NCBI GenBank assembly: GCA_963696675.1
Contig: CAVOLM010000024.1
Span: forward strand, 1 to 64,000
Reading direction: 5' to 3'
Source: DATBVX01 sp963696675
GTDB lineage: Bacteria; Pseudomonadota; Gammaproteobacteria; Steroidobacterales; Steroidobacteraceae
DNA: 64,000 nucleotides
Every line of letters starts with the position of its first letter. The stretch's first letter is position 1. Shown one piece after another: positions 37,975 to 47,936 of this stretch. The notes beneath the pieces are model-generated. The model searched no databases. It had not been told where the DNA came from and saw only the letters and a program-made list of their open reading frames with translations. The translations under genes and the position numbers were made by a program.

Positions 37975-38972
37975 GTGCACGAGCTCATTCTGATCTTTAC
38001 TGATCTGTTCATCACCGAGGGTGCCGCCAGCCCGCAATCCGTACCGGCTTTGCCCGCGCTGAGCGCACTTCTCACGCGCGGCGAGGTGGAATTCTCCGGC
38101 GACTGGCGGCGCTGGGTTCTGCGCGGTGTTGCTGGGCGTGACGTGCCGCAGGTACCTGTGGCGTCGATTTCGCGTCACGCGGCGCCGCCCCAAGACGGGG
38201 GCAGATGGAGTCACGCGCGAGTGGTGGCTCGCGACTCCGGTGCACCTGGCGGCCGGCCTGACGCACGTGCACATGAGTGCGCGGCCCGTGAGTCTGAGCA
38301 GCGAGGAGTGGAGAGTGGCTGCCGCGGACTTCAATCGAGTCGTTTTCGGCGGACGGCTTTCGGCTTGCCACGGGTACGGATGTCGCCGCTTTTCTCGCCA
38401 CGTCGAGCCCGATCCATGCTCAGACCACTGATCCGACGCGCGTCCTTGGCCAGGATGTCGAACCGGAGCTGCCGACTGGGCCTGACGGCAAAGTGCTGCG
38501 GCGCCTGATGACCGGCATCCAGATGTGGCTGCATGACCATCCGTTGAATGAGACCCGCCGCCAGCGCGGCGAACCGACAGTGAATGGGTTCTGGATCTGG
38601 GGCGGCGGACCGGAGCTGGAACCCTTCTCCCCACACCCACTGCCGCGCCTGGCGTCGGTAGATCCATACCTGGTGGGACTATGGCGACTGATGAAGGGAA
38701 GAGTTGATCTTGAGGCACGACATTTCGATGCCTTGAGTGCTTCCAACCCCGACCGCGTGGTGGTGACTCTGGAATGTACGAGGAGCTCCGATCTCGCCCA
38801 GCGCCTGGACGAGATCGATCGACAGTGGATGGCGCCGGTTCTGCGCGCGCTGCGTGAGGGCCGCCTCGAGACTCTGGTACTGCATCTGAACGATCGACTA
38901 TTGCGGCTGGGTCGATTCGACGTCTTCCGATTCTGGCGCACTCGTCGTCACTGGCTGGAGGCCGCTGCATGA
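37975..38972 (+). CDS. Uncharacterised protein upstream of recJ (often annotated phosphoglycerate mutase-like; two frame breaks)
   Basis: Spread over three frames: HELILIFTDLFITEG from a GTG at 37975, then REWWLATPVHLAAGLTHVH (near 38220), and finally a C-terminal part with IQMWLHDHPLNETRRQRG and VNGFWIWGGG. Both shifts are net +1 and probably sequence errors. The last two motifs are those of a ~330-residue proteobacterial family commonly found directly before recJ and labelled phosphoglycerate mutase by weak similarity to the alkaline-phosphatase superfamily; I cannot confirm an enzyme activity. The TGA overlaps the recJ ATG. Confidence 0.6.
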
Positions 38973-40693
38973 GGGCGCGAGCGATTCGACGCCGCGCCGG
39001 CGTGGCGCCAGCAGACTTCGGACGCGAGCTGCATCCCGTGGTGCGCAGGGTGTACGCAGCCCGAGGACTCACTTCCAGTGACGATCTCGCCCTTGGTCTC
39101 GACCAGCTTCTCCCGGTCAGCAGCCTGGAAGGACTCGATGCAGCAATCGAGGCACTGCTCGAACATCTGTCCGGTGAATCACGCGTGCTCGTCATAGGTG
39201 ATTTCGACGCCGACGGTGCCACCAGCTCGGCGCTCGTCGTGCGTACGCTGCGGCGCCTGGGTTTCGCAAACGTGGGCTACCTGGTGCCGAACCGTTTTCG
39301 GTACGGTTATGGCCTGACGCCCGAGATCGTCGCCCTGGCCGCGCAACAATCGCCCGGGCTCATCGTCACCGTCGACAACGGCATTTCCAGCCATGCCGGC
39401 GTCGCCGAGGCAGCACGGCGGGGTATCGACGTGCTGATCACGGATCACCACCTGCCGGCAGCCGAGCTGCCGGCGGCGCGCGCCATCGTCAACCCGAACC
39501 TCGCGGGAGCGCGCTTTGCGAGCCACGCCCTCGCCGGTGTGGGTGTCGCGTTCTACGTTCTCGCGGCCCTGGTTCGGCGTCTGCAGGAGCGCGGCTCGAC
39601 GACGGCCGCTGACTTCAGCCTGGCTCAATATCTCGACCTGGTCGCGCTGGGCACAGTGGCAGATCTGGTGCCGCTTGATCGGAACAATCGCATCCTGGTT
39701 TCACAGGGCCTGAAGCGCATCCGCGCGGGGCGCTGTGTCGCCGGGATCACCGCGCTGCTCGAGCAGGCGAACCGAACACCCTCTGGAATCGTCGCGCAGG
39801 ATCTGGGGTTTGCCGTTGCTCCGCGGCTCAACGCCGCCGGGAGGCTCGACGACATGAGCCTGGGAATCGAGTGCCTCCTGACTGACGACCTCAGCGAGGC
39901 TCGCCGGCTGGCCGCGCAGCTGAGCGAGCTCAACGAGGAGCGGCGCGAGATCGAGCAGCGCATGCAGGCAGAGGCACTGGCAGCAGTAGCGCAGTTACAT
40001 CTCGAGGGTCGGGGCGTCATGGCGAGTGGCTTGTGCCTGTTCGATGAGTCCTGGCATCAGGGCGTCGTCGGGCTGGTCGCGTCACGCGTGAAGGATCGAG
40101 TTCATCGCCCCGTGATCGCATTCGCACGTGCCGAAGACGGCGCACTGCGAGGCTCGGCGCGTTCGGTGGCCGGGGTTCACATCCGGGATGTACTCGACGC
40201 GGTCGCATCACGCGAACCGGGAGTGCTGGACCGCTTTGGCGGGCACGCCATGGCGGCGGGCGTGACTCTTCAGCACGCGCAACTCGAGCGATTCTCGGCA
40301 GCATTTGCGAGCGAGGTGGATCGGTGGCTCGACCCCTCGGCGCAGGGCTTCATCGAGACGGACGGGGAGCTGGAACCCGAAGAACTCACGCTCGTTACCG
40401 CGCTTGAGCTGCGTGCGGCCGGCCCCTGGGGGCAGGCTTTCCCCGAACCCGCTTTCGACGGGGAGTTCGAGCTGCTCGATTGTCGAGTCGTGGGCGAGCG
40501 CCATCTCAAATTGCGAGTGCGGCCGCTCACGAGCGGTGAGCCCTTCGATGCGATTGCGTTTGGTTATGTCGAGGACGGGCAGACAGACCTGTCCCGCGGC
40601 CGTGCGCGCCTGGCGTATCGGCTCGACGTGAACGAGTATCTGGGCACCCGGCGTCTGCAACTCGTCGTCGAGCATCTCGCACGCGAGGCATAG
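38969..40693 (+). CDS. recJ: Single-stranded-DNA-specific exonuclease RecJ
   Basis: 5'-3' ssDNA exonuclease of recombination and mismatch repair, DHH superfamily. Intact, 574 residues. The metal motifs are VLVIGDFDADGATSSAL (residues ~72-88), TVDNGISSHAGV, DVLITDHHLPA (DHH) and ALGTVADLVPLDRNNR. The DHHA1 domain contains ESWHQGVVGLVASRV and LDRFGGHAMAAGVTL; a C-terminal OB domain follows. Order recJ-prfB-lysS is as in E. coli. Confidence 0.96.
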   Translation: MRARAIRRRAGVAPADFGRELHPVVRRVYAARGLTSSDDLALGLDQLLPVSSLEGLDAAIEALLEHLSGESRVLVIGDFDADGATSSALVVRTLRRLGFANVGYLVPNRFRYGYGLTPEIVALAAQQSPGLIVTVDNGISSHAGVAEAARRGIDVLITDHHLPAAELPAARAIVNPNLAGARFASHALAGVGVAFYVLAALVRRLQERGSTTAADFSLAQYLDLVALGTVADLVPLDRNNRILVSQGLKRIRAGRCVAGITALLEQANRTPSGIVAQDLGFAVAPRLNAAGRLDDMSLGIECLLTDDLSEARRLAAQLSELNEERREIEQRMQAEALAAVAQLHLEGRGVMASGLCLFDESWHQGVVGLVASRVKDRVHRPVIAFARAEDGALRGSARSVAGVHIRDVLDAVASREPGVLDRFGGHAMAAGVTLQHAQLERFSAAFASEVDRWLDPSAQGFIETDGELEPEELTLVTALELRAAGPWGQAFPEPAFDGEFELLDCRVVGERHLKLRVRPLTSGEPFDAIAFGYVEDGQTDLSRGRARLAYRLDVNEYLGTRRLQLVVEHLAREA

Positions 40694-40769
40694 AGAGCTC
40701 GGCGCTGATTTCGTGGATGACCCGGCGCTCGTGATAGCATGTCGAGCCTTTCAGCTGGCCGGAAAGTTT

Positions 40770-41865
40770 ATGGAAGTCAATCAGCTACGCCGCACTCTCA
40801 AGGATCTCGAGGAACGCTCGACGTCCTTACGGGGGTATCTTTGAGTACGAGCGAAAGAAAGATCGACTCGACGAAGTGACGCGTGAACTCGAGGACCCGG
40901 GGATCTGGAATACGCCCGAGCGCGCCCAGGAGCTGGGGCGCGAGCGGGCGCAACTCGACACGCTGATCGGAACACTCGATCGGCTCAACGCCGGGTTGAG
41001 CGATGCCAGTCAGCTCCTCGATCTCGCCGTCGAGGAAGACGACGCGCAGACCGTGCAGGGCGTGCAGACCGATGCAGCGCGCCTCGAGCAGGCGGTGCGC
41101 GAGCTCGAGTTCCGGCGCATGTTTCCGGGCGCGATGGATTCGCACAACGCGTTTCTCGACATACAGGCGGGCGCGGGAGGCACCGAAGCTCAGGACTGGG
41201 CACAGATGCTGCTGCGCATGTACCTGAAGTGGGGCGATGCGCGCGGCTTTCGCACCGAGGTGATCGACGAAAACCCGGGCGAGGTGGCGGGCATCAAGAG
41301 CGCGACGGTGAGCTTCACCGGTGACTACGCATATGGGTGGCTGCGCACTGAAACGGGCGTGCACCGCCTGGTGCGCAAATCACCCTTCGATTCGGGAAAC
41401 AGGCGTCACACCTCCTTTGCATCGGTGTTCGTCTCCCCCGAGGTCGACGAGGACATCAGCATCGAGGTGAATCCCGCGGACTTGCGAGTCGATGTGTACC
41501 GATCGAGCGGCGCGGGCGGGCAGCACGTCAACAAGACCGAGTCAGCGGTGCGCATCACCCACTTGCCGACCGGGATCGTAGTGGCGTGTCAGAACGAGCG
41601 CAGCCAGCACAAGAATCGCTCCACGGCCATGAAGATGCTCAAGGCCAAGCTTTACGAGCTGGAGGTCAACAAGCGCAACGCCGCGGCTCGCGTGCTCGAG
41701 GAATCGAAGTCCGACGTGAGCTGGGGCAACCAGATCCGCTCCTACGTGCTGGATCAATCGCGTATCAAGGACCTGCGCACTGGCGTCGAAATCGGCAATA
41801 CGCAGGCCGTGCTGGATGGGGGCCTGGACCCATTCCTGCTAGAAAGCCTGAAACAGGGCTTGTAG
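40770..41865 (+). CDS. prfB: Peptide chain release factor 2 with programmed +1 frameshift
   Basis: RF2 terminates at UGA/UAA. The zero frame from ATG 40770 reads MEVNQLRRTLKDLEERSTSL and meets an in-frame TGA (40842-40844) after 24 codons; the rest continues in +1 from EYERKKDRLDEV to the TAG at 41863-41865. The release motif SPF and the catalytic GGQ are present (RSSGAGGQHVNKTESAVR). About 364 residues. Because the shift occurs at the classic autoregulatory site, low RF2 should favour the +1 slip and full-length synthesis. GGAAAG precedes the ATG. Confidence 0.97.
40830..40844 (+). promoter_or_regulatory. prfB +1 programmed frameshift signal
   Basis: The sequence CGGGGGTATCTTTGA matches the E. 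coli prfB site except for its first base: an internal Shine-Dalgarno-like GGGGG three bases before the CTT slippery codon, directly followed by the UGA stop. It is in the right frame relative to the ATG at 40770. The element, unlike the other frame breaks in this window, is a known regulatory device. Confidence 0.95.
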
Positions 41866-41877
41866 AGAATCATCACC

Positions 41878-43372
41878 ATGAGCGAACCGACTGAACCCCG
41901 CGACGAAAACCGGCTGATCGCAGAACGGCGCACGAAGCTCCAGCAGCTGCGCGCGCAGGGCGTAGCGTTCCCGAACGATTTCCGGCGCGACGTGCTCGCC
42001 GGTCAATTGCACACGGCGTACGGCCAGAAAAGCGCCGAGTGGCTGGACAAGAATCCGCAGCCCGTGAGCGTGGGCGGACGCATGATGCTCCGTCGCGTCA
42101 TGGGCAAGGCGAGCTTCGCGCAGATCCAGGATCGCACCGGCGAGATCCAGCTGTTCCTGCAGCAGGATGCGCTCGGCGAGGCGTACGAGGCGTTCAAGGC
42201 CTGGGACATCGGCGACATCCTCGGCGCGCAGGGCACGCTCTTCAGAACCCGCACCGGTGAGCTGTCGGTCCGGGTGACTCAATTGCGCCTGCTGGTGAAG
42301 TCGTTGCGGCCGTTACCCGACAAGTGGCACGGTCTGGCCGACACGGAGCTGCGCTATCGGCAGCGTTACGTCGACCTCACGATGAGCGAAGAGAGCCGCG
42401 AGGTGTTTCGCACGCGCACGCGCATCGTGAGGTACCTGCGCGATTTCCTCGACGCGCTCGATTTCCTCGAGGTCGAAACACCGATGCTGCAGACCGTACC
42501 GGGCGGCGCGGTAGCGCGACCGTTCGTGACGCATCACAACGCCCTCGACATGCAGATGTTCCTGCGCATCGCACCGGAGCTGTATCTCAAGCGCCTCGTG
42601 GTCGGTGGCTTCGAGCGCGTGTACGAGATCAACCGCAATTTCCGCAACGAAGGCCTGTCGACGCAGCACAACCCCGAATTCACGATGCTCGAGCTCTACT
42701 GGGCCTATGGGGACTATCGCGACGTGATGGATTGGGTCGAGAAGGCCTTCCGTGGCCTCGCGGATGCGATCCGGGGCTCACGCAAACTCCAGTATCAGGG
42801 ACGCTCCTACGACATCGACACGCCGTTTCGGCGCATGACGCTCGAGCAGGCATTGCTCGAGCACAACCCGGACCTCGACCCAATGTCACTGCGCGAAGAG
42901 CACTATCTGCACCGCGTTTGCGACAAGCTGGACATCGCCGTATGCAAAAACCGATGGCGCCGGCAAGCTCCAGATGGAAATCTTCGAGAAGACTGTCGAG
43001 GACCGGCTGCTCGACCCGACCTTCGTCTACGCGTATCCGACTGAGGTCTCGCCGTTGTCGCGCAGCAACGATCAGGACCCCTTCATCACCGATCGCTTCG
43101 AGCTGTTCGTCGCGGGACGCGAGCTTGCCAATGGGTTCTCCGAGCTCAATGATCCCGAGGAGCAAGCGGCGCGCTTTCGCGCCCAGGCCGCACGCAAGGC
43201 CGCAGGCGACGAGGAGGCCATGTACTTTGACGCCGACTACATTCGCGCGCTCGAGTACGGCATGCCGCCGGCGGCGGGTCTGGGCGTCGGTATCGATCGC
43301 CTGGTGATGTTCTTCACCGACCGCGCGTCGATCCGCGACGTGCTGTTGTTCCCGCACCTGAGGCCGGAATAG
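41878..43372 (+). CDS. lysS: Lysyl-tRNA synthetase, class II (one frame break)
   Basis: The N-terminal OB anticodon-binding domain (VSVGGRMMLRRVMGKASFAQIQD) is followed by class II motif 1 (FLDALDFLEVETPML), motif 2 (FRNEGLSTQHNPEFTMLELYWAYGDY) and motif 3 (GLGVGIDRLVMFFTDRASIRDVLLFP). About 497 residues. A shift near 42950 is caused by five A where four would keep the frame (42946-42950: GCAAAAACC), joining DIAVCK to TDGAGKLQMEIFE. Twelve nt downstream of prfB, as in E. coli. Confidence 0.96.
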
Positions 43373-43378
43373 CTCCGC

Positions 43379-44198
43379 GTGTCGGCGGATCGACCTCTCG
43401 GCGTCTTCGATTCGGGCATTGGCGGACTGACCGTGCTGCGCGCGTTGCGCGCGACGCTGCCTGCAGAGGATTTCATCTACCTCGGCGATACGGCGCGACT
43501 GCCGTACGGCACCAAGAGCCCCGAGTCCGTCGTGCGCTACTCGATTCAGGCCAGCGATGCCCTGGTGGAGCGCGACATCAAGTGCCTGGTGGTGGCGTGC
43601 AATACCGCCTCCGCAGTGGCCTTGCGGGCTCTGCAGGATCGCTATGCTCCGCTGCCCGTGATCGGAGTGCTGGAACCCGGCGCCGAGGCTGCGTGCGCGG
43701 CGTCGGTCAGTGGTCGAATTGCGGTGCTGGCGACGGAAGGAACCGTGCGCGGCGGCGCCTATCAAGCGGCGATCCACGCGCTGCGGCCAACCGCGCGGGT
43801 GATTGCCCAGGCGTGCCAGCTGTTCGTCGCCCTCACGGAGGAAGGCTGGGTTGACGGCCCCCTGGTCACCGGGATCGTGCAGCGCTACCTCGAACCGATC
43901 CTGCGTGCTCCCGCCGAGGAACACCCGGATTGCCTGCTGCTTGGCTGCACTCATTTCCCGGTACTGCGCCCCGTGTTCGGCGCAGTGGCGGGACCGTCGA
44001 TCGCCATCGTCGATTCGGCGGCCACGACCGCCGCCGCCGTCCAACGACTGCTCGCCGGCGCACGCCTGAATCGCGTCAGTGGACCAGGCACTACGCAACT
44101 GCTCGCGACCGACGGCGCGGCGCGCTTTGCGCGGGTGGGCGGAACGTTCCTAGGCGAGCGAATCGATTCGCAAAGTATCGAGATCGGTGGACCTCTAG
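43379..44198 (+). CDS. murI: Glutamate racemase
   Basis: Supplies D-Glu for peptidoglycan. The two catalytic cysteines are in VVACNTASAVALRAL (near residue 75) and LLLGCTHFPVLRP (near 186); substrate motifs are GVFDSGIGGLTVLRAL and YLGDTARLPYGTKS. GTG start 6 nt after lysS. The open frame runs on past the family end, but deleting one G of the GG at 44186-44187 gives the typical C-terminus SQSIEIVDL and a TAG at 44196-44198. That stop overlaps the stop of convergent ygfZ. Confidence 0.94.
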
Positions 44199-45100
44199 TT
44201 GAATCCCGGTATCGCGTAAGGCAACGAAAGCGGCGTGGCGCTGGGAGGCGAGGAGTCGTGCGTCACTTCGCCATCCACGTTCGCCACGGGAACGACTGCC
44301 AGGATATCCAGCCCGCCCGCGGAATTGCGCGCGCTCTCCACCACCCGTCCGGAGCGTTCCGGGCTCACCGTCACGAGTTCACCGCGTCTCGCATCGATAC
44401 CCGGCAGCAATCGGAAGGGCAGCATGCGGCGTTTGATGCGACCGAGGTGCTGCGTGCGCGTGATGATTTCCTGCCCGGTGTAACAGCCCTTCGAGAAGCT
44501 GAGCGCGTCGATGAGATCGAGATTCAGCATCTGCGCAACGAACAGCTCGCTCGTCTCAGAATAAATCTGCGGCTCTCCGGCAGCGACCGCCGCGGCGCGC
44601 CACACCTCGTCATCGGGGAGCTCTGCCGGTAATCGTTCGCGCAGGGCGGGCAAGACATGGGCAGGCCCGAGCAGCAGATGTCGAGGAGTTGCGCCTGGCA
44701 GACGCACGCAGCTGATCGCGTGCTCCAGGTGGTGCGCGCCGGGAACCCCCGCATGCGGGAGGCCGTAGCCTGCCGCGCATGATGCATCGAAGTCGATCAG
44801 TCCAAGGACAAAAAACTCCTCGCTCACGTCACTGAGCACGACCTTGGCGCGCAGCACATACTTGCGCAGTCGCTCGATGACCTTGCCGATCAGCTCGCGC
44901 GGCAGAATTGCGAACATTTCCTGATCACGCTCGATGAGGCGCGGCAGCGCGATCACGCGACCTTGCGGTGAGTTGTACGAGGTCAGGAGCGATGCCGCAG
45001 GTGTCAGCAGGCGCAGATCGTTGCTGAGCTGTCCTTGCAGAAAGGCGCGCGCATCCGCCCCTTCGATGCGCATGATGCCGAGCGCCGGCAGCCGCATCAT
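44195..45100 (-). CDS. ygfZ: YgfZ/GcvT-like folate-binding protein (Fe-S cluster repair)
   Basis: Folate-dependent protein involved in assembly or repair of certain Fe-S enzymes. 301 residues, intact. The N-terminal GADARAFLQGQLSNDLRLL and the hallmark KGCYTGQEIITRTQHLGRIKRR (the Cys motif K-G-C-Y-T-G-Q-E, residues ~200-207) are clear. Convergent with murI: the two stop codons share CTAG. Divergent from the succinate dehydrogenase operon (an Fe-S/flavin enzyme), a common neighbourhood. Confidence 0.93.
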   Translation of the reverse strand: MMRLPALGIMRIEGADARAFLQGQLSNDLRLLTPAASLLTSYNSPQGRVIALPRLIERDQEMFAILPRELIGKVIERLRKYVLRAKVVLSDVSEEFFVLGLIDFDASCAAGYGLPHAGVPGAHHLEHAISCVRLPGATPRHLLLGPAHVLPALRERLPAELPDDEVWRAAAVAAGEPQIYSETSELFVAQMLNLDLIDALSFSKGCYTGQEIITRTQHLGRIKRRMLPFRLLPGIDARRGELVTVSPERSGRVVESARNSAGGLDILAVVPVANVDGEVTHDSSPPSATPLSLPYAIPGFN

Positions 45101-45176
45101 CGTACGCGTTCAAATCTGTTCCTTTCTCCAATGAAGCCATGTGGTTATGCACAGGCGATTCTGGCAGACTTGCCGC

Positions 45177-45358
45177 ATGTCCGGCAGTCCGAACTCACCG
45201 GAAATTCCCGGTCTCTCCCAAGCCCACGCAGGAACCGCCCGCGCAGCCACTGCCAGGCGCTACGCGCGTTGCCTCCTCGCGAGATCGGAGGGCGCGCGGG
45301 TCTGGATCCCACCCGATACGGCGACTGGGAAAAGTCCGGTCGTTGTATCGACTTCTGA
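45177..45358 (+). CDS. SDHAF4-like (DUF1674) succinate dehydrogenase assembly factor (frame-broken)
   Basis: A very small gene whose C-terminus reads LPPREIGGRAGLD then PTRYGDWEKSGRCIDF and stops at TGA 45356-45358, which overlaps the sdhC ATG (TGATG). This ending is the diagnostic DUF1674/SDHAF4 motif. In mitochondria SDHAF4 binds the flavinated SdhA and shields it before assembly. The N-terminal part lies in two other frames (MSGSPNSPEIP from ATG 45177, then SPKPTQEPPAQPLPGA), needing two +1 corrections; the total would be ~59 residues. The exact start is uncertain; the family call is firm from the tail. Confidence 0.8.
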
Positions 45359-45757
45359 TGGCACGCCGCGAGCGACCGCTGTCGCCTCATCTCGGGATCT
45401 ACCGGCCCATGTACACCATGGTGCTGTCGATCTCCCATCGCATCACGGGAGTCGCTGCTGTCGATCGGCCTGATCATGTTGACCTACTGGTTGATTGCAC
45501 TTGCTGGCGGTCCAGGCATGTACAACACGGCGCTCGAGCGGTTTCGTTCGCCGCTGACGCAATGGCTGCTGCTCGGCTGGCTGTTCAGTTTCTGCTTTCA
45601 TCTCTGCAACGGCATCCGCCATCTCGCCTGGGACTGCGGACTGGGGTTCGAGCGTAGGCAGGCCCGCGCGAGCGGCTGGGTTGTGTTCATTGGCGCGGTC
45701 GTCTTGACGGTGCTCGTAGTCATGTGGGTCGTGCACATGCGCGGAGGCTTCTCGTGA
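45358..45757 (+). CDS. sdhC: Succinate dehydrogenase cytochrome b556 subunit (one frame break)
   Basis: Membrane anchor that binds haem b and ubiquinone. RPLSPHLGIYRPMYTMVLSISHRITGV is the family N-terminus (Ser/Arg at the quinone site and the SHRITG motif); helices 2 and 3 follow, with FHLCNGIRHLAWDCGLGFE supplying the haem-ligand His. A +1 shift near 45455 joins ITGVA to LSIGLIMLTYWLIAL. About 132 residues and three transmembrane helices. The TGA overlaps the sdhD GTG. Confidence 0.93.
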
Positions 45758-46141
45758 GCCTGCGCACACCTCTGGGGCGAGTGCTTGGATTGGGTGCTGC
45801 GCGAGATGGTGTGTCGCATTGGTGGACTCAGCGACTGACGGCCGTAGCGCTCGTGCCGCTGACACTATGGTTTCTCGTCTCGCTGCTGCGGGCTGAAGCG
45901 CTGGACTTCGAAACCGCGTGTGCCTGGCTTGCACAGCCGCTGCACGCCGTGGGTGTGCTGCTGCTCGTCGTCGTGATGTGCATACATTCACGCCTCGGCG
46001 TGCAGGTGGTCGTAGAAGACTATGTGCATCGGCCAGCCACCAAGCTCGTCGCGCTGATGCTGAGCGACTTCGCTCACTTTCTGCTCGGCGCAGCGGGAAT
46101 CTACGCGGTCCTCAGAGTGGCCTTCGGGGTCGATCCCTTGA
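45754..46141 (+). CDS. sdhD: Succinate dehydrogenase hydrophobic membrane anchor subunit
   Basis: GTG start (SLRTPLGRVLGLGAARDGVSHWWTQRLTAVAL), three transmembrane helices and the CIHSRLGVQVVVEDYVH segment with the haem-ligand His and quinone-site residues. The Gly-Ser/Ala rich RVLGLGAARDG start is typical. The frame runs without a stop into sdhA; a TGA at 46139-46141, overlapping the proposed sdhA TTG, is in the +1 frame and probably the real end, giving ~128 residues. The last ~10 residues are therefore uncertain. Confidence 0.9.
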
Positions 46142-47927
46142 GCGCCGCCTATAGCTTCGTCGACCACACCTACGACGTCGTGGTGGTCGGCGCGGGAGGT
46201 GCCGGGTTGCGTGCGACGCTCGGGCTGGCGCAGGCGGGGCTGTCCACGGCGTGCATTACCAAAGTGTTTCCAACACGCAGCCACACGGTCGCTGCCCAGG
46301 GCGGCATCAGCGCCGCATTGGGAAACATGGGCGAAGACGACTGGCGCTGGCACATGTACGACACCGTCAAAGGGTCGGACTGGCTCGGCGATCAGGACGC
46401 GATCGAGTTCATGTGCAAAGAAGCGGCGAGTGCAGTGGTCGAGCTGGAACATTACGGCGTCCCCTTTTCGCGCACCGAGGACGGTCACATCTATCAGCGT
46501 CCGTTCGGCGGAATGACGACGCATTACGGCAAGGGCATTGCACAGCGCACCTGCGCAGCCGCGGACCGAACCGGTCACGCGATGCTGCACACTCTCTATC
46601 AGCAGTCGATTCGCCACCGCGCGGAATTCTTCGTCGAGTTCTTTACCATCGATCTCATCATGGAAGATGGTGCGTGCCGCGGAGTCATCGCGCTGAACCT
46701 CGCGGAAGGTACGCTGCATCGGTTTCGCGCCCATGTCGTGATTCTCGCCACGGGCGGTTACGGGCGAGCCTATTTTACGTGTACCGGCGCGCACACCTGC
46801 ACCGGTGACGGCAACGGTATGGTGCTGCGCGCGGGGCTGCCACTGCAGGACATGGAATTCGTGCAGTTTCATCCGACCGGCATCTACGGCGCGGGCTGCC
46901 TGATCACCGAGGGTGCGCGAGGCGAGGGCGGCTATCTCACGAATGCTGTCGGCGAGCGCTTCATGGAGCGCTATGCCCCCACGGCGAAGGATCTCGCGTC
47001 GCGCGATGTGGTCAGCCGGGCGATGACCATCGAGATTCGCGAGGGGCGCGGCGTTGGGAGGCGCAAGGATCACCTTCACCTGCATCTGGAGCACCTGGGC
47101 ACGGATGTGATCGAGGAGCGCCTGCCCGGCATTGCCGAGACTGCACGCATCTTCGCAGGTGTCGATGTCGGCAAGGAGCCGATTCCGGTTGTGCCGACGG
47201 TCCACTACAACATGGGCGGCATTCCCACCAACCTGCACGGCGAGGTGCTGGCCCCGCGGGGTAGCGATCCCGATGCGGTCGTGCCCGGACTCATGGCGGC
47301 GGGTGAGGCCGCATGTGTGTCGGTGCACGGTGCGAATCGCCTCGGTTCCAATGCACTGCTCGATATCGTCGTATTCGGACGCGAGGCAGCGGCGCACTGT
47401 GCGCGGACCGTGCGTCCGGGCCAGGCCCATCGTCCGCTTGCGAAGGATGCCGCAGATCAGGCGTTGCAGCGACTCGACCGCTTTCGCAACGCGCAGGGCG
47501 GACGGCCCACGGCTGAGATTCGCCTGGAGATGCAGCACCTCATGCAGGCGCACGCGCCCGTGTTTCGCACCGGCAAGGTCCTGCAGGAAGGTATCGAGCA
47601 GCTCGCGCGCACCCACCACTCGCTGCAGGACGTGCGTGTGTCGGATCGCTCGCTCATCTGGAACACCGATCTCATCGAGACCCTCGAGCTCGAGAACCTG
47701 CTGCTGCAGGCGGCCGCCACGATTCACGGCGCCGCCAATCGAACCGAGAGTCGTGGCGCCCACGCGCGCGAGGATTTCCCCCGGCGCGACGATCACAACT
47801 GGCTCAAGCACACGCTGGCATGGGTGAGCGGCCCGGGCGCGGTGCGCATCGACTACCGCCCCGTGCACCTCGCAGACGCTGAGCAATGACAGTCGAAACG
47901 ATCCCGCCGCAGGCGAGGACCTACTAG
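46138..47927 (+). CDS. sdhA: Succinate dehydrogenase flavoprotein subunit
   Basis: Oxidises succinate with covalently bound FAD. YDVVVVGAGGAGLRATLGLA binds FAD; the flavinylated His is in TKVFPTRSHTVAAQGGISAALGN; catalytic residues are in FVQFHPTGIYGAGCLITEGARGEGG-type segments and HYNMGGIPTN. No ATG is near the family start, so TTG 46138 (SAAYSFVDHTYD) is proposed. The long frame stops at 47889, but the usual C-terminus TVETIPPQARTY is in another frame just after it and ends at TAG 47925-47927; one missing base near 47890 explains this. About 596 residues. Confidence 0.95.
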
Positions 47928-47936
47928 GTAAGGACC

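Noticed and set aside
43379..44632. An extended 417-residue glutamate racemase
   Set aside because: The extension is antisense to ygfZ; removing one G at 44186-44187 gives the normal racemase end.
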